Below are positions 1 to 8,779 of a DNA stretch of 64,000 nucleotides, piece by piece (position 1 is the stretch's first letter; every line of letters begins with the position of its first letter). Made by a program: the position numbers and the translations under genes. Source of the stretch: Clostridiaceae bacterium (GTDB lineage Bacteria > Bacillota > Clostridia > Lachnospirales > Lachnospiraceae); NCBI GenBank assembly GCA_910574345.1, contig CAJSZV010000002.1, forward strand, positions 124,001-188,000, read 5' to 3'. The notes below the pieces were generated by a model. That model searched no databases and was not told the origin of the DNA. It saw only the letters and a program-made list of their open reading frames with translations.

Positions 1-230
1 AACAGGATATGAAATTGTTTGAGTCAGGAGTGGAGTACTTTAAGTAATGGTTCAGATGGTATGCCGAGGCAACTCTGAATATCTTGTGAGAGTAATTTAG
101 GACAGCCCCGGAAAGAGAATAGAGTAAGTTTGAATGACCTTGTAGAGAGGAGAAATCCGTTCTATGAGGTCATTGTATTTCGGGAGACAGGAGAGAGAAA
201 GCCTTGGAAACAGTGGAATTCTCTCACAGA

Positions 231-261
231 CCTTGATATCAAGGGGATTTGATAGTATACT
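231..261 (+). promoter_or_regulatory. Sigma-A promoter with palindrome over -35, upstream of the Rpn-like gene
   Basis: TTGATA at 233-238 and TATACT at 256-261 are separated by 17 bp, a good vegetative promoter. A perfect 14-bp palindrome, CCTTGATATCAAGG (231-244), covers the -35 box, so a dimeric repressor bound there would block polymerase. The gene start lies 26 bp beyond the -10. The rest of the first 230 bases shows no convincing gene. Confidence 0.6.
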
Positions 262-287
262 AGAGGAAGCGTAGGGGGAATATAAGG

Positions 288-1247
288 ATGGCAAAGAAGG
301 CACAGGACTTAAGACCAGATACAGTGTTGAAGAATTACTGGAGCGACAATGAGCAGTTCGCCGATATCTTCAATGCAGTGCTGTTTGAGGGAAAGCAGGT
401 CATTAGGCCAGAGGAACTGGAGGATGTGGACACAGAGGAATCCTCTGTATTGGAGCATAAGGACTATGCAGAGAGCATCAGGGCATCCAGAGACAATATA
501 AAGGTGAGCAAGAAATCTACCGCATACGGTGTGGAACTTGTGATGCTGGGGATGGAGTCCCAGAGGCATGTCCATTATGCAATGCCGATGCGGGTCATGG
601 GATATGACTACGGCACCTATAAAAAGCAGTATGACAGCAACGCTAAGAAGTATCAGACAGTAAAAGGGCTGGAGGATGATGAATACCTGTCGCGGATGAA
701 GAAGACAGACAGGTTCATGCCAGTCATTACGATGGTTGTCTACTATGGTGAGAAGCCATGGGATGGGGCAGTGTCGCTCCATGGGATGTTAAATATTCCC
801 GAAGAGATGAGGGCATTTGTAAATGACTATAAGCTTCTGCTTGTGGAGGCGAGGGAGAACAGCCTGATGCTCCACAATGTGAAAAATGTGGCCTTTTTCA
901 ATATGATGAAACTGATTCTTGACAAGAGCCTGCCAAGGGATGAGGCAAGGGAAAAGGTCATAGACTATGCAAGGGAACACAGGGTTGATAAATCTGTAAT
1001 CATGACAGTGGCAGGAGCAACAAACTGTATGATTGATTACAATGCATTAACTAAGAAAGGAGACTTTGATATGTGTACTTTGTTTGAGGAAATCGCAAAA
1101 GAAAATGAAGCCAAGGGCATTGTTGAGACAGGATTTGATTTTGGGCTTTCTGAAAATGATATATTAAAAAGACTACAGGAGAAATTAAACCTGTCATTGC
1201 AGATGGCACAGGAATACGTCAAAATGTTCGGAAAGCAGACAGTCTGA
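288..1247 (+). CDS. Rpn family recombination-promoting nuclease / YhgA-like putative transposase
   Basis: The 319-residue protein resembles the Rpn/YhgA-like proteins of the PD-(D/E)XK superfamily: an N-terminal LKNYWSDNEQFADIFNAVLF block, a central 'GVELVMLGMESQRHVHYAMPMR' stretch that would hold the nuclease core, and 'PVITMVVYYGEKPWDG' typical of the family. Rpn proteins are DNA endonucleases reported to stimulate RecA-independent recombination. The ATG at 288 has a G-rich ribosome site (about 273-280) and its own promoter. It lies 24 bp upstream of the acetyltransferase gene. Exact nuclease residues were not assigned; family membership is by recognition. Confidence 0.85.
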   Translation: MAKKAQDLRPDTVLKNYWSDNEQFADIFNAVLFEGKQVIRPEELEDVDTEESSVLEHKDYAESIRASRDNIKVSKKSTAYGVELVMLGMESQRHVHYAMPMRVMGYDYGTYKKQYDSNAKKYQTVKGLEDDEYLSRMKKTDRFMPVITMVVYYGEKPWDGAVSLHGMLNIPEEMRAFVNDYKLLLVEARENSLMLHNVKNVAFFNMMKLILDKSLPRDEAREKVIDYAREHRVDKSVIMTVAGATNCMIDYNALTKKGDFDMCTLFEEIAKENEAKGIVETGFDFGLSENDILKRLQEKLNLSLQMAQEYVKMFGKQTV

Positions 1248-1271
1248 CAGAAAAAGACTGATTTTCGGCAT

Positions 1272-1793
1272 ATGTCAAAAGAAGCAGCATTTGAATTGAA
1301 GATATATGAGGTGAAGGAAAGAACGGTTCTGCTGATAGAACAGTTATTGGCAGTATGGGAAGATTCCGTAAGGGATACACATCTGTTTTTATCGGAGAGT
1401 GAGATATCTGATATAAAAAAATATGTACCGCAGGCACTAAAGGGAGTTGGGCATTTGGTTGTTGTAGAGGACGAAAACGGCTTTCCGGCTGCATTTATGG
1501 GAGTGGAGGGACAGCGGCTTGAAATGCTGTTTATCCTGCCTGCCGAAAGGGGAAAAGGGCTGGGGAAAATGCTGCTTCAATGCGGAATCAGGGATTACGC
1601 GGTAAATGAGCTGGCAGTAAATGAGCAGAACCCTCTTGCAAAAGGATTTTATGAGCATATGGGATTTCAGGTTTATAAAAGGATGAAACTGGATGAGCAG
1701 GGAAATCCGTATCCGCTTTTGTATATGAAATTGGATTGCATAAAAATGCCAGGGTGTAATTTTGAAAGATTGATGGGGACAGATTTGATTTGA
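1272..1793 (+). CDS. GNAT family N-acetyltransferase
   Basis: The 173-residue protein has a GNAT fold: the acetyl-CoA pyrophosphate-binding motif A appears as 'LFILPAERGKGLGKMLL' (residues about 92-108), followed by 'VNEQNPLAKGFYEHMGF', the usual motif B in which an Asn and a Tyr/Phe pack near the acceptor site. It would transfer an acetyl group from acetyl-CoA to an amine; the substrate cannot be read from sequence. The ATG at 1272 has no strong Shine-Dalgarno sequence, so translation may be weak or coupled to the Rpn-like gene 24 bp upstream. The C-terminal 20 residues beyond the fold look unstructured. Confidence 0.85.
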   Translation: MSKEAAFELKIYEVKERTVLLIEQLLAVWEDSVRDTHLFLSESEISDIKKYVPQALKGVGHLVVVEDENGFPAAFMGVEGQRLEMLFILPAERGKGLGKMLLQCGIRDYAVNELAVNEQNPLAKGFYEHMGFQVYKRMKLDEQGNPYPLLYMKLDCIKMPGCNFERLMGTDLI

Positions 1794-1979
1794 AGCGTTG
1801 GTTTCCTGGAAAAAGCAGCCTTGATGAAAAGAGGGAAAGTATTAAAAGTGTCTGGAAGAAAATAAGAAGAGCCGTTCATAGAACCAGTCAACCATTCAGG
1901 GAATGGGACAGGGGGTTCGAGGACGACTCTTTCTCTATCTGGTTTATACCATACTTCTGAAAAAATGCAAGGAAAATTC

Positions 1980-2017
1980 CCTGCCGGAGTAAAGAAGTGG
2001 CTTTTTTTGCCGGCAGG
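1980..2017 (+). terminator. Hairpin in the gap before the LysR gene
   Basis: CCTGCCGG (1980-1987) and CCGGCAGG (2010-2017) form a perfect 8-bp stem. The loop includes a run of seven T, and a TATAAT (2021-2026) follows at once, so this could be a terminator of the upstream unit, an operator near the LysR promoter, or both. The rest of 1794-2079 shows no convincing gene. Confidence 0.4.
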
Positions 2018-2088
2018 AAGTATAATAAGGAAAGCGGTTATCAGGGAATGATAGAACAGGCAGAACGGAAAAGGAAGGGGTGACGGAG

Positions 2089-3027
2089 TTGGAAGTTGAC
2101 AAGCTGAGATATGTGGAGGTAATTGCCCGCTATAAAAGCCTTTCAAAAGCGGCGGAGGTACTTCATATCTCCCAGCCCGCTTTAACCAGGTATTTAAACC
2201 GCCTGGAGGAAGAACTGGGATGTCTTCTTTTCAACCGCATGACCATTCCTATTCAACTGACAGTGGCAGGAGAGTGGTATATCGCATGTGCCAGACAGAT
2301 GTCCGATCTTGACGAGAACATGCGCCGGGGAATCAGGGAAATCGCGGACCAGGAAAAGGGAAGGCTGAGGATCGGAATGTCCCCGGCCAGGGCGGAACAT
2401 TGGCTGTCCCATATTTTGCCGCCTTTTCACAGGGCCTGCCCTGGTGTGGACGTGAAATTTGTGACGGGAGGCCACAGTTTTATGGAACAGGCGGTAAAGA
2501 ACGGGAATGTAGATTTGGCCTTTCTTCCCCTTCCCATCAGTCTGTTCGACTTGGACTACGAAATTGTAGCTACGGAAAAAATGGTTTTGGTGGTTCCGGA
2601 GGGACATGCTGTGCTGGAAGGCGTACTGCTGAGGGACGACAGTTTGAGACATCCTATAAAACTGGAACCGGAACGTTTAAATGGAGAGACATTTTTAACG
2701 GTTCCCAGGGATCACAGCATTTATAAAATTATGGAAGATATTTTGGAGAGAAACGGAGTGAAGCCGGGACGCTTCGTGGAATATCCGGACAGTAGTCTGA
2801 CTTATAAGCTGGCCTGTGAAAATATGGGGCTCACATTTGTACAGGATACGGTGGCCCTGTATCCCGGCTATTATAAAAAGCCTTATTTCTGCACCATAGA
2901 TGATATTCCGGTAAAGAGCCATATTGCTGCGGCATGGAAACGCGATCTTGCCCTTCCTCTGTTTGCAAAGCGGTTTCTGGATATTACGGCAGAGGTTCTG
3001 AATACCTCTTCCCTGCTTCGGGTTTAA
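2089..3027 (+). CDS. LysR family transcriptional regulator
   Basis: This is a full-length LysR regulator of about 312 residues. The winged helix-turn-helix is at the N-terminus ('SLSKAAEVLHISQPALTRYLNRLEEELG', about residues 18-45), followed by the linker helix and a two-lobed effector-binding domain beginning near 'GRLRIGMSPARAEHWL'. A GTG at 2080 is only a base from the AAGGAAGGG ribosome site, whereas the in-frame TTG at 2089 is spaced about 8 bases, so 2089 is preferred. It is followed on the same strand by a CitMHS transporter, serine hydrolase and MATE exporter, and probably regulates them in response to a carboxylate; that link is inferred from position. Confidence 0.9.
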   Translation: MEVDKLRYVEVIARYKSLSKAAEVLHISQPALTRYLNRLEEELGCLLFNRMTIPIQLTVAGEWYIACARQMSDLDENMRRGIREIADQEKGRLRIGMSPARAEHWLSHILPPFHRACPGVDVKFVTGGHSFMEQAVKNGNVDLAFLPLPISLFDLDYEIVATEKMVLVVPEGHAVLEGVLLRDDSLRHPIKLEPERLNGETFLTVPRDHSIYKIMEDILERNGVKPGRFVEYPDSSLTYKLACENMGLTFVQDTVALYPGYYKKPYFCTIDDIPVKSHIAAAWKRDLALPLFAKRFLDITAEVLNTSSLLRV

Positions 3028-3079
3028 TAAATAGTATCAACTTATAAAGCATACGCATAAGTCATATGTGAGATTGGCA

Positions 3080-3109
3080 TTGGTATTTTTTCCTTTCAAC
3101 GATTACAAT
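3080..3109 (+). promoter_or_regulatory. Probable sigma-A promoter of the CitMHS-hydrolase-MATE unit
   Basis: TTGGTA (3080-3085) and TACAAT (3104-3109) are spaced by 18 bp in the 160-bp gap after the LysR gene. An AT-rich, partly symmetric stretch at 3050-3070 just upstream would suit a LysR binding site. Confidence 0.4.
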
Positions 3110-3186
3110 AAAGGTATCGGCAGGCCTCCGAAATGATGAAGCTGTGAGTTTCTATTTTGTGAAAACGGAAAGGGAAAGGAGCTATT

Positions 3187-4503
3187 ATGTCAACTACAAT
3201 GTATGCGGTTCTGGGGATTGTTATGATGGTGCTTGTCATGGCTGTCTTAATCAGCGGCAAGACGGATCCGATTATTCCGATGATCACGATTCCCATTGTT
3301 TTTGCATTGATTATGGGGGCTGCGCCTGCTGAGATAAAAGACTGGACACTGAACGGCCTAAAAGACCAGCTGGCCAATATTACCATGTTTGTCTTTGCCA
3401 TTATATTTTTCGGGGTTATGCAGGATACAGGGGTTTTTGACGTAATCGTAGGAAAGCTTTTAAAAGGCGCCAAAAGCGTGCCGGCGGTCTGCATTCTCAC
3501 CGTAGTCGCTGCCATGGTGGGACATTGCGACGGTTCAGGCGCCACCACGTTCCTGATTGTGATTCCGCCATTTTTGCTTCTGTATAAGAAGATGAATATG
3601 CGTCCTCTGGTTCTCATGAGCCTGGTTTCATTGACAGCCGGCGCCATGAACTGTGTGCCATGGGGCGGCCCCACAGGACGTATGGCAGGAAGTTTTGGAC
3701 TGAATGCCACAGATATTTTTGCCACCATGCTTCCTGCATTTGCAGTTGAGATAGTCTGCTGTTTTTTATTCGCCCTATATATGGCAAAAGTGGAGACGAA
3801 GCGGGGGGCCGGTGTTTCGGAACATGTTTCCATTGAAACCATGACACAAACAGGGCTGACGGAAGAGCAAAAAGCCCTGCGCCGTCCCAGACTGTTCTGG
3901 GTTAACTGTCTTTTGATTGCGGCGGCTATGGTGCTTATGTTCACTACGGGAATTCCTCCTTATATCTGCTTTATGGCCGGATCGGCAATTGCCCTGACGA
4001 TCAATTATCCGGGAAGCAAAATGCAGGCGGAGCGATTGAAAACCTATGCGCCCGCATGCCTTACCATGGCTTCGGTTTTGATGGCCTGCGGTGTCTTTGT
4101 GGGGATTCTGTCCTACAGCCCGATGCAGGAATCCATGACAGTGCTTATGACAGAATTGTTAAGTGCGGAAAATGCCACAAAACATTTGAACGGAATATTA
4201 GCCTATATCTGGCCTGTTCTGGACCAGCTTGGATTAGATCACTATGCCTGCTGTTATACCATTGTGCCTATGGTTCAGAGGATCTGCGCAGATGTTGTGA
4301 CTCCCATGCAGGCAGCGGTTTCTTATCTCATCGGCTGGCTTCCTCTGGTATTTGTGCACCCGACTACGGGAGCCATGTATGTGGGGCTGGGGTTATGCGG
4401 CGTGGAATTTAAGGAACACTGGAAATTCACGTTAAAATGGGGGCTTTTGATCGGATGGATTGCCACCACTGTCAGTATTCTCTTAGGGATAATCAGGTTT
4501 TAA
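3187..4503 (+). CDS. CitMHS family citrate/carboxylate:cation symporter
   Basis: A 438-residue integral membrane protein with about 11-12 hydrophobic segments spread along its length. The block 'MVGHCDGSGATTFLIVIPPFLLLYKK' and the re-entrant-like 'GAMNCVPWGGPTGR' are characteristic of the CitMHS family, whose studied members take up citrate as a complex with a divalent metal ion. A good ribosome site (AAAGGAG) precedes the ATG. The serine hydrolase gene begins 10 bp after its stop, indicating an operon. The substrate could be another di- or tricarboxylate; citrate is only the family default. No citrate lyase subunit genes are in the window, although a CitX-CitG fusion lies at 16.9-18.3 kb. 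Confidence 0.85.
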   Translation: MSTTMYAVLGIVMMVLVMAVLISGKTDPIIPMITIPIVFALIMGAAPAEIKDWTLNGLKDQLANITMFVFAIIFFGVMQDTGVFDVIVGKLLKGAKSVPAVCILTVVAAMVGHCDGSGATTFLIVIPPFLLLYKKMNMRPLVLMSLVSLTAGAMNCVPWGGPTGRMAGSFGLNATDIFATMLPAFAVEIVCCFLFALYMAKVETKRGAGVSEHVSIETMTQTGLTEEQKALRRPRLFWVNCLLIAAAMVLMFTTGIPPYICFMAGSAIALTINYPGSKMQAERLKTYAPACLTMASVLMACGVFVGILSYSPMQESMTVLMTELLSAENATKHLNGILAYIWPVLDQLGLDHYACCYTIVPMVQRICADVVTPMQAAVSYLIGWLPLVFVHPTTGAMYVGLGLCGVEFKEHWKFTLKWGLLIGWIATTVSILLGIIRF

Positions 4504-4513
4504 GGAGGGAAAG

Positions 4514-5458
4514 ATGGACTTATCAAAATTTATTAGGCATGTAGAAGAGGAAGGTCTGGATGTATTTAACATAATTGTTCATCAAAATGATCATCTGATT
4601 GGGCAGAAAGACTGGAAAGAGCCCAAAAGACTGGATATCCGTTCGGGAACCAAAAGCTTTACTGCTACTGCCGTGGGCTTTGCGGTGGAGGAGGGCATGT
4701 TTTCCCTGGAAGACTATGTGGCTGATGTGTTTTCTCAGGACATGCCGGAGCATATTTCCGAAAATATGAGGAAAATGCAGCTGAAACATCTGCTTACCAT
4801 GACCATGGGATTTGAGCAGGAAGAGCTTATGGGCTCTCAGCGTCCGTGGATGAGGGAACATGTAAAAGACTGGGTGAAATATTCCTTAAGCCGCACTGTA
4901 ATCTACGAACCGGGTGACAAATTTCTTTATAATAATATAGGGCCATATTTGTTGGGAGTACTGATACAGCGCAGAGCCGGTCAGACTCTTTGCGGGTATT
5001 TAAAACCCAGGCTGTTTGATAAAATCGGAATTGAAAATCCGGAGTTTGTGGAACACTGTCCCTTGGGATATGAGATGGGAAACAGCGGACTGTGCCTGGA
5101 TGTCTATGAATTTTCCAAGTTAGGGAAACTGTATCTGCATGACGGAGTATGGAACGGAGAGCGGGTTTTGCCGGAAGGATGGGTAAAGAAAGCTTCCTCT
5201 CCTTACAGCTATACGATTATGAAGTCCTCACTGCCGGGCTATGATATTGCCAATGATAATGTGATCGGGGCTACATACGGGTATTTTTTCTGGATCGGAC
5301 CGTGGGGAAAATGGTACTATGCCTGCGGGGCCAATGATCAGCTCTGTGTGGTGGTGCCTGACAAACATGCGGTGATTACTGCCGTGGGGCATGTAATGCA
5401 GCATGGGGACAGGACCATTCATCTGATCGCTAAGGATATTATTCCCGATCTGCCATAA
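4514..5458 (+). CDS. Serine hydrolase, class C beta-lactamase / penicillin-binding-protein fold
   Basis: A 314-residue cytoplasmic-looking protein (no signal peptide) of the beta-lactamase superfamily. The nucleophile motif SxxK is 'SGTK' near residue 44, within 'RSGTKSFTATAVGFAVEEG', and the second catalytic motif YxN is 'YNN' near residue 139. These match esterase/DD-peptidase-like members. The absence of a leader makes cell-wall action unlikely; an esterase or amidase acting on an imported compound is more plausible given the transporter gene 10 bp upstream and MATE exporter gene 25 bp downstream. The substrate is unknown. Confidence 0.82.
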   Translation: MDLSKFIRHVEEEGLDVFNIIVHQNDHLIGQKDWKEPKRLDIRSGTKSFTATAVGFAVEEGMFSLEDYVADVFSQDMPEHISENMRKMQLKHLLTMTMGFEQEELMGSQRPWMREHVKDWVKYSLSRTVIYEPGDKFLYNNIGPYLLGVLIQRRAGQTLCGYLKPRLFDKIGIENPEFVEHCPLGYEMGNSGLCLDVYEFSKLGKLYLHDGVWNGERVLPEGWVKKASSPYSYTIMKSSLPGYDIANDNVIGATYGYFFWIGPWGKWYYACGANDQLCVVVPDKHAVITAVGHVMQHGDRTIHLIAKDIIPDLP

Positions 5459-5483
5459 AAGACATTGGAGGTTTTCTTAAAAA

Positions 5484-6806
5484 ATGACCCTGAAAAAGAG
5501 CCTGTTCAAATACGTTTCCGCATCTGTGATGTCCATGCTGATTTTCTCCTTCTACACCATGGCCGACGGATTTTTTGTGTCCCGCGGTGTGGGAGAACTG
5601 GCCCTTGCGGGAGTAAACTTGGCTTCCCCCTTTACCCAGCTGATTTTTGCAGTGGGCCTGATGTTTTCTATCGGGACATCCATTGTCATTTCCATCTGTT
5701 TCGGAGAGGGGAGGGATGAGAAAGCCAATAATTATTTTAACCAGAATCTGTTTGTGGTGGGAACGGCGGCCATTTTGCTTACAATCCTGGTCCGGTGTAA
5801 TCTGGACCGGACAGCCTCCCTTTTGGGGGCGTCAGGGGAGACCTTTTCGTATACCAGGGATTATGTGGGAATTATCGCCCTGTTTGCCTTCTTTTTTATG
5901 ATTTCCTATAATCTGGAAGTACTGGTGAAGACAGGCGGGGCTCCTCTTATCTCAACCGTGGGCGTCAGCAGCTGCGGATGTATGAATGTGCTTCTGGACT
6001 ACCTGTTTGTCATGAGGTTCGGCTGGGGAGTAAAAGGTGCGGCCTTTGCCACAGGACTGTCCCAGGTATTATCGACCTGTATTTTTGCGGTATATTTTCT
6101 GTGGAAAATCAAGAGGCTTCGGTTCGGGACGTTTCGGTTTGACCTGGGGATCTATAAGAGAATTATTCCCGGCGGACTTTCTGACGGAATTACGGAACTG
6201 TCCACGGGAGTGTCGGCGTTTGTCTTTAACCGGGCCATTGTAAGGGTAATCGGAGATCAGGGCCTGGTGGCCTTCTCCGTGATTACCTACGTCAATACGG
6301 TGATTGTCATGACTATGACAGGCATAAGTCAGGGCCTGCAGCCTTTGGTCAGCTTTTACTATGGAAAGAAAGAGGAAAAGAACTACAAAACATTGCTTAA
6401 ATATGCCTTTACGGCTCAGGTAATCATATCTCTGGCCGCGTTTTTAGGAGTCTTTTTTTTTGCCCCCGGCTGCGTGGGGATTTTTGTCCAGAGAGGCCAT
6501 AAGGAACTTTTTGAGTACTGTGTTTCGGCCCTCAAGCAGTATGGGGCAGTGTTTCTGCTCCTTGGAACCAATATTGTGCTGGCAGGATATTTTGCCGCAG
6601 TAGCCCGCCCTGCATATTCTCTCACGATCTCCTTGTCCAGAGGATTGATCTGCAATACTATCTGCGTGCTGGTCATGGCGTGGGCCTTGGGAGATCGGGG
6701 AATCTGGAGCGCGGTGACCGTGTCTGAGTCCATGACCCTGGGGCTTACTCTGGTGCTGTGGAGGAAGTACGTAAGACTTGGGGGACGTTGGAAAGAGGGA
6801 GTGTGA
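5484..6806 (+). CDS. MATE family efflux transporter
   Basis: The 440-residue protein has about 12 membrane segments in two related halves, typical of MATE sodium- or proton-driven exporters. The N-terminal 'YTMADGFFVSRGVGELALAGVNLASP' block is the signature of the first half ('D..fVgr..G..alAa...a.p'). It ends the LysR-CitMHS-hydrolase-MATE array, with a GGAGG ribosome site 13 bases before the ATG. Export of a drug or of a product of the neighbouring hydrolase are both possible. Confidence 0.9.
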   Translation: MTLKKSLFKYVSASVMSMLIFSFYTMADGFFVSRGVGELALAGVNLASPFTQLIFAVGLMFSIGTSIVISICFGEGRDEKANNYFNQNLFVVGTAAILLTILVRCNLDRTASLLGASGETFSYTRDYVGIIALFAFFFMISYNLEVLVKTGGAPLISTVGVSSCGCMNVLLDYLFVMRFGWGVKGAAFATGLSQVLSTCIFAVYFLWKIKRLRFGTFRFDLGIYKRIIPGGLSDGITELSTGVSAFVFNRAIVRVIGDQGLVAFSVITYVNTVIVMTMTGISQGLQPLVSFYYGKKEEKNYKTLLKYAFTAQVIISLAAFLGVFFFAPGCVGIFVQRGHKELFEYCVSALKQYGAVFLLLGTNIVLAGYFAAVARPAYSLTISLSRGLICNTICVLVMAWALGDRGIWSAVTVSESMTLGLTLVLWRKYVRLGGRWKEGV

Positions 6807-6851
6807 TAGTTGCTGTTCCCATGGTTCACAGCAACAGGCAAAAATCCATGA

Positions 6852-6893
6852 AAAAACAGGCCGGGAATCTGCTATGGGATTCCCGGCCTGTTG
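6852..6893 (-). terminator. Strong intrinsic terminator of the flavoprotein unit
   Basis: A perfect 15-bp stem (6856-6870 with 6879-6893) and 8-base loop. Read on the minus strand the stem is followed by a T run (complement of A at 6852-6857), so it ends the minus-strand MarR-flavoprotein transcript; it may also stop transcription arriving from the MATE gene. Confidence 0.85.
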
Positions 6894-6942
6894 CTGCCCG
6901 TAACCGCGCTCCGGCACGGGTGTGCATGGAGACCACACTTAT

Positions 6943-8778
6943 TTATTGAATGGCCTCGGCGACAGAAGTTCCTGCCTTATAACCGCTGGTCATGGCCCAT
7001 CCGAAGAGGGAGCCGCCCAGATAGATATCGCCTTCCAGTCCGCCTACGGCTTCGCCGGCTGCGTACAGACCGTCCACCGGGTTCTGGGAGGTATTGAGAA
7101 CCTGCATCTGCTCATTGACATGGAGACCGCCCAGGGTGGCATAGTAGCGCAGCCACATCTGGACTGCATAATAGGGGCCGTCGCCGCTGATCTTCATGGT
7201 CAGGGTTCTTCCGAATTCATCGGTTCCGGCGTCTACGGCCTGATTGTAGCTTTCAGCTGCAGCAGTCAGGGCGCCGTCAGGAAGATTCAGGACTTTTGCC
7301 ACATCTTCCAGGGTGTCGCCGCCAACCATAACCGGGTTGGAGGAGCCGTTATTCTTAAGCCAGGTCTCTACATCCTCATCGGTGTAGATCTTGCTTCCCT
7401 TCATGCCTTCGTTAAATGCCGTAAAGGATGCCTCGTCAAGAATCAGATAGGATGCTTCGTTCCCCTTCATGGCCTGGATCAGCTCATAAGCGCCGCCCTG
7501 CTCATTGGCAAAACGTTCCCCCTTTTCATTGACCATAAATGCGCCGCTGGTCTTGTAAGCGCCGCCCACTCCCGGATTGCAGTACTGACCCAGACCGCTT
7601 GGAAGAACAATGCTGTTGGGCTGTACGTTGACAAATTCCATGTTGATCAGATCCGCGTCCACTGCTTTTGTCATCTCGATGGCGTCGCCGGTGGCGCCGG
7701 CTGCTCCCGCGTAAACGAATTTCTGGAATTCTTCCGGAACCAGATCGTCATTGGCTCCAAATCCGCCTGTAGCCAGAATCACTGCTTTGGCGTTGATGGT
7801 GTATACTTCTTTTTCCCCTTCAGCCTTCACTCCCGTTACTTTGCCGTCTGTCACCATCAGTTCTGTGGCAGGGGTGCTCATCAGTACCTGACCGCCGGCC
7901 TCTTCCACATGGGCCAAGAGGGTCTTTACCACTCCGGCGCCCCGTCCAACGCCGGAATATGTACGGCTTGTGGTGGGACGCTGGTACTCCACATTAGCGC
8001 CTTCCGGGTCTACCAGCCAGTCAAATGCTTCTCCTACGGTATTGACAAAAATATCCACCGTAGGCTCATGGTTAAGGTTATGGCCGTTTTCAAGGAGATC
8101 AGCTTTCAGTTTTTCGGGACTGTCCTCCACGCCGTCCTCAGCCAGCCACTTGCTTCCCGTGGCAGTGGTTCCGGCTCCTGCCATGGAAGAAGCGCCGCCG
8201 GCAAATGACATTTTTTCGAGAAGAACCACTTTGGCCCCATTCTGCAGGGCAGACAGGGATGCGGTCAGACCGGCACCTCCGGCTCCTACTACTACAATAT
8301 CCGTGTCAATGGTGACTTCTTCCTTCTGGCCGTCGGAAGCAGCCACTGCCTGGGACAGCTTAGAGACATCCAGCCCCGCAGATTCTACCGCATCTTTAAG
8401 GGCGGCCCGGAAACCGTCCGAGGTGACGGTGGCGCCTGCTACCGTGTCCACGTTGATGGTCTGATTGTCAAGGGCCTGCTGTGCCAGAACAGGCAGGGCT
8501 GCCTCGCCGATATTTTCCGTCTCAGAGTGTTCCGTTACTTTCAGATCTGTGATTACATCTTCCTCTACGGTGATCTCCACCACAATATCACCGTGAAAGC
8601 CAGGAGCTTTTCCTGTAAATACTCCGCCGGATTCCTCCGCTTCTTTTGTCGTCTCTTTTTGTGTCTCGGCAGCGGTGGTAACGGGCTGCGAGGTCTCGGC
8701 AGGTGCAGAACTGCTGCCGCTTTGACATCCTGCCAGCAGCAGAGATGATGCAAGTAATACTGATACTAATTTTTTCAT
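6943..8778 (-). CDS. Flavinylated lipoprotein fumarate-reductase-like FAD oxidoreductase
   Basis: About 611 residues from the ATG at 8778, which follows an AGGGAG site lying inside the end of the MarR gene. The N-terminus is a lipoprotein signal (LLASSLLLAGC), so the mature enzyme is lipid-anchored outside the cell. Next is an FMN-binding domain with 'DTVAGATVTSDGF', matching the DxxxGA(S/T)T-like site at which ApbE attaches FMN to Thr. The remainder is a fumarate reductase/succinate dehydrogenase flavoprotein domain starting with the Rossmann motif 'IVVVGAGGAGLTASLSA' and ending 'DGLYAAGEAVGGLEGDIYLGGSLFGWAMTSG'. Such proteins reduce alkenes such as fumarate, urocanate or cinnamates with electrons passed from the membrane. 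No haem motif (CxxCH) is present. The acceptor is unknown. Confidence 0.9.
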   Translation of the reverse strand: MKKLVSVLLASSLLLAGCQSGSSSAPAETSQPVTTAAETQKETTKEAEESGGVFTGKAPGFHGDIVVEITVEEDVITDLKVTEHSETENIGEAALPVLAQQALDNQTINVDTVAGATVTSDGFRAALKDAVESAGLDVSKLSQAVAASDGQKEEVTIDTDIVVVGAGGAGLTASLSALQNGAKVVLLEKMSFAGGASSMAGAGTTATGSKWLAEDGVEDSPEKLKADLLENGHNLNHEPTVDIFVNTVGEAFDWLVDPEGANVEYQRPTTSRTYSGVGRGAGVVKTLLAHVEEAGGQVLMSTPATELMVTDGKVTGVKAEGEKEVYTINAKAVILATGGFGANDDLVPEEFQKFVYAGAAGATGDAIEMTKAVDADLINMEFVNVQPNSIVLPSGLGQYCNPGVGGAYKTSGAFMVNEKGERFANEQGGAYELIQAMKGNEASYLILDEASFTAFNEGMKGSKIYTDEDVETWLKNNGSSNPVMVGGDTLEDVAKVLNLPDGALTAAAESYNQAVDAGTDEFGRTLTMKISGDGPYYAVQMWLRYYATLGGLHVNEQMQVLNTSQNPVDGLYAAGEAVGGLEGDIYLGGSLFGWAMTSGYKAGTSVAEAIQ

Positions 8779-8779
8779 G

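Noticed and set aside
1-47. End of a gene cut by the left border
   Set aside because: A short open frame ends at 47, but 14 codons are too few to support a gene call.
3096-3944. 282-codon open frame on the minus strand
   Set aside because: Antisense shadow of the CitMHS gene, with composition typical of the complement of membrane-protein codons.
6922-8208. 428-codon open frame on the plus strand
   Set aside because: It is antisense to the flavoprotein gene, lacks a ribosome site and resembles no family; the minus-strand gene has clear motifs.
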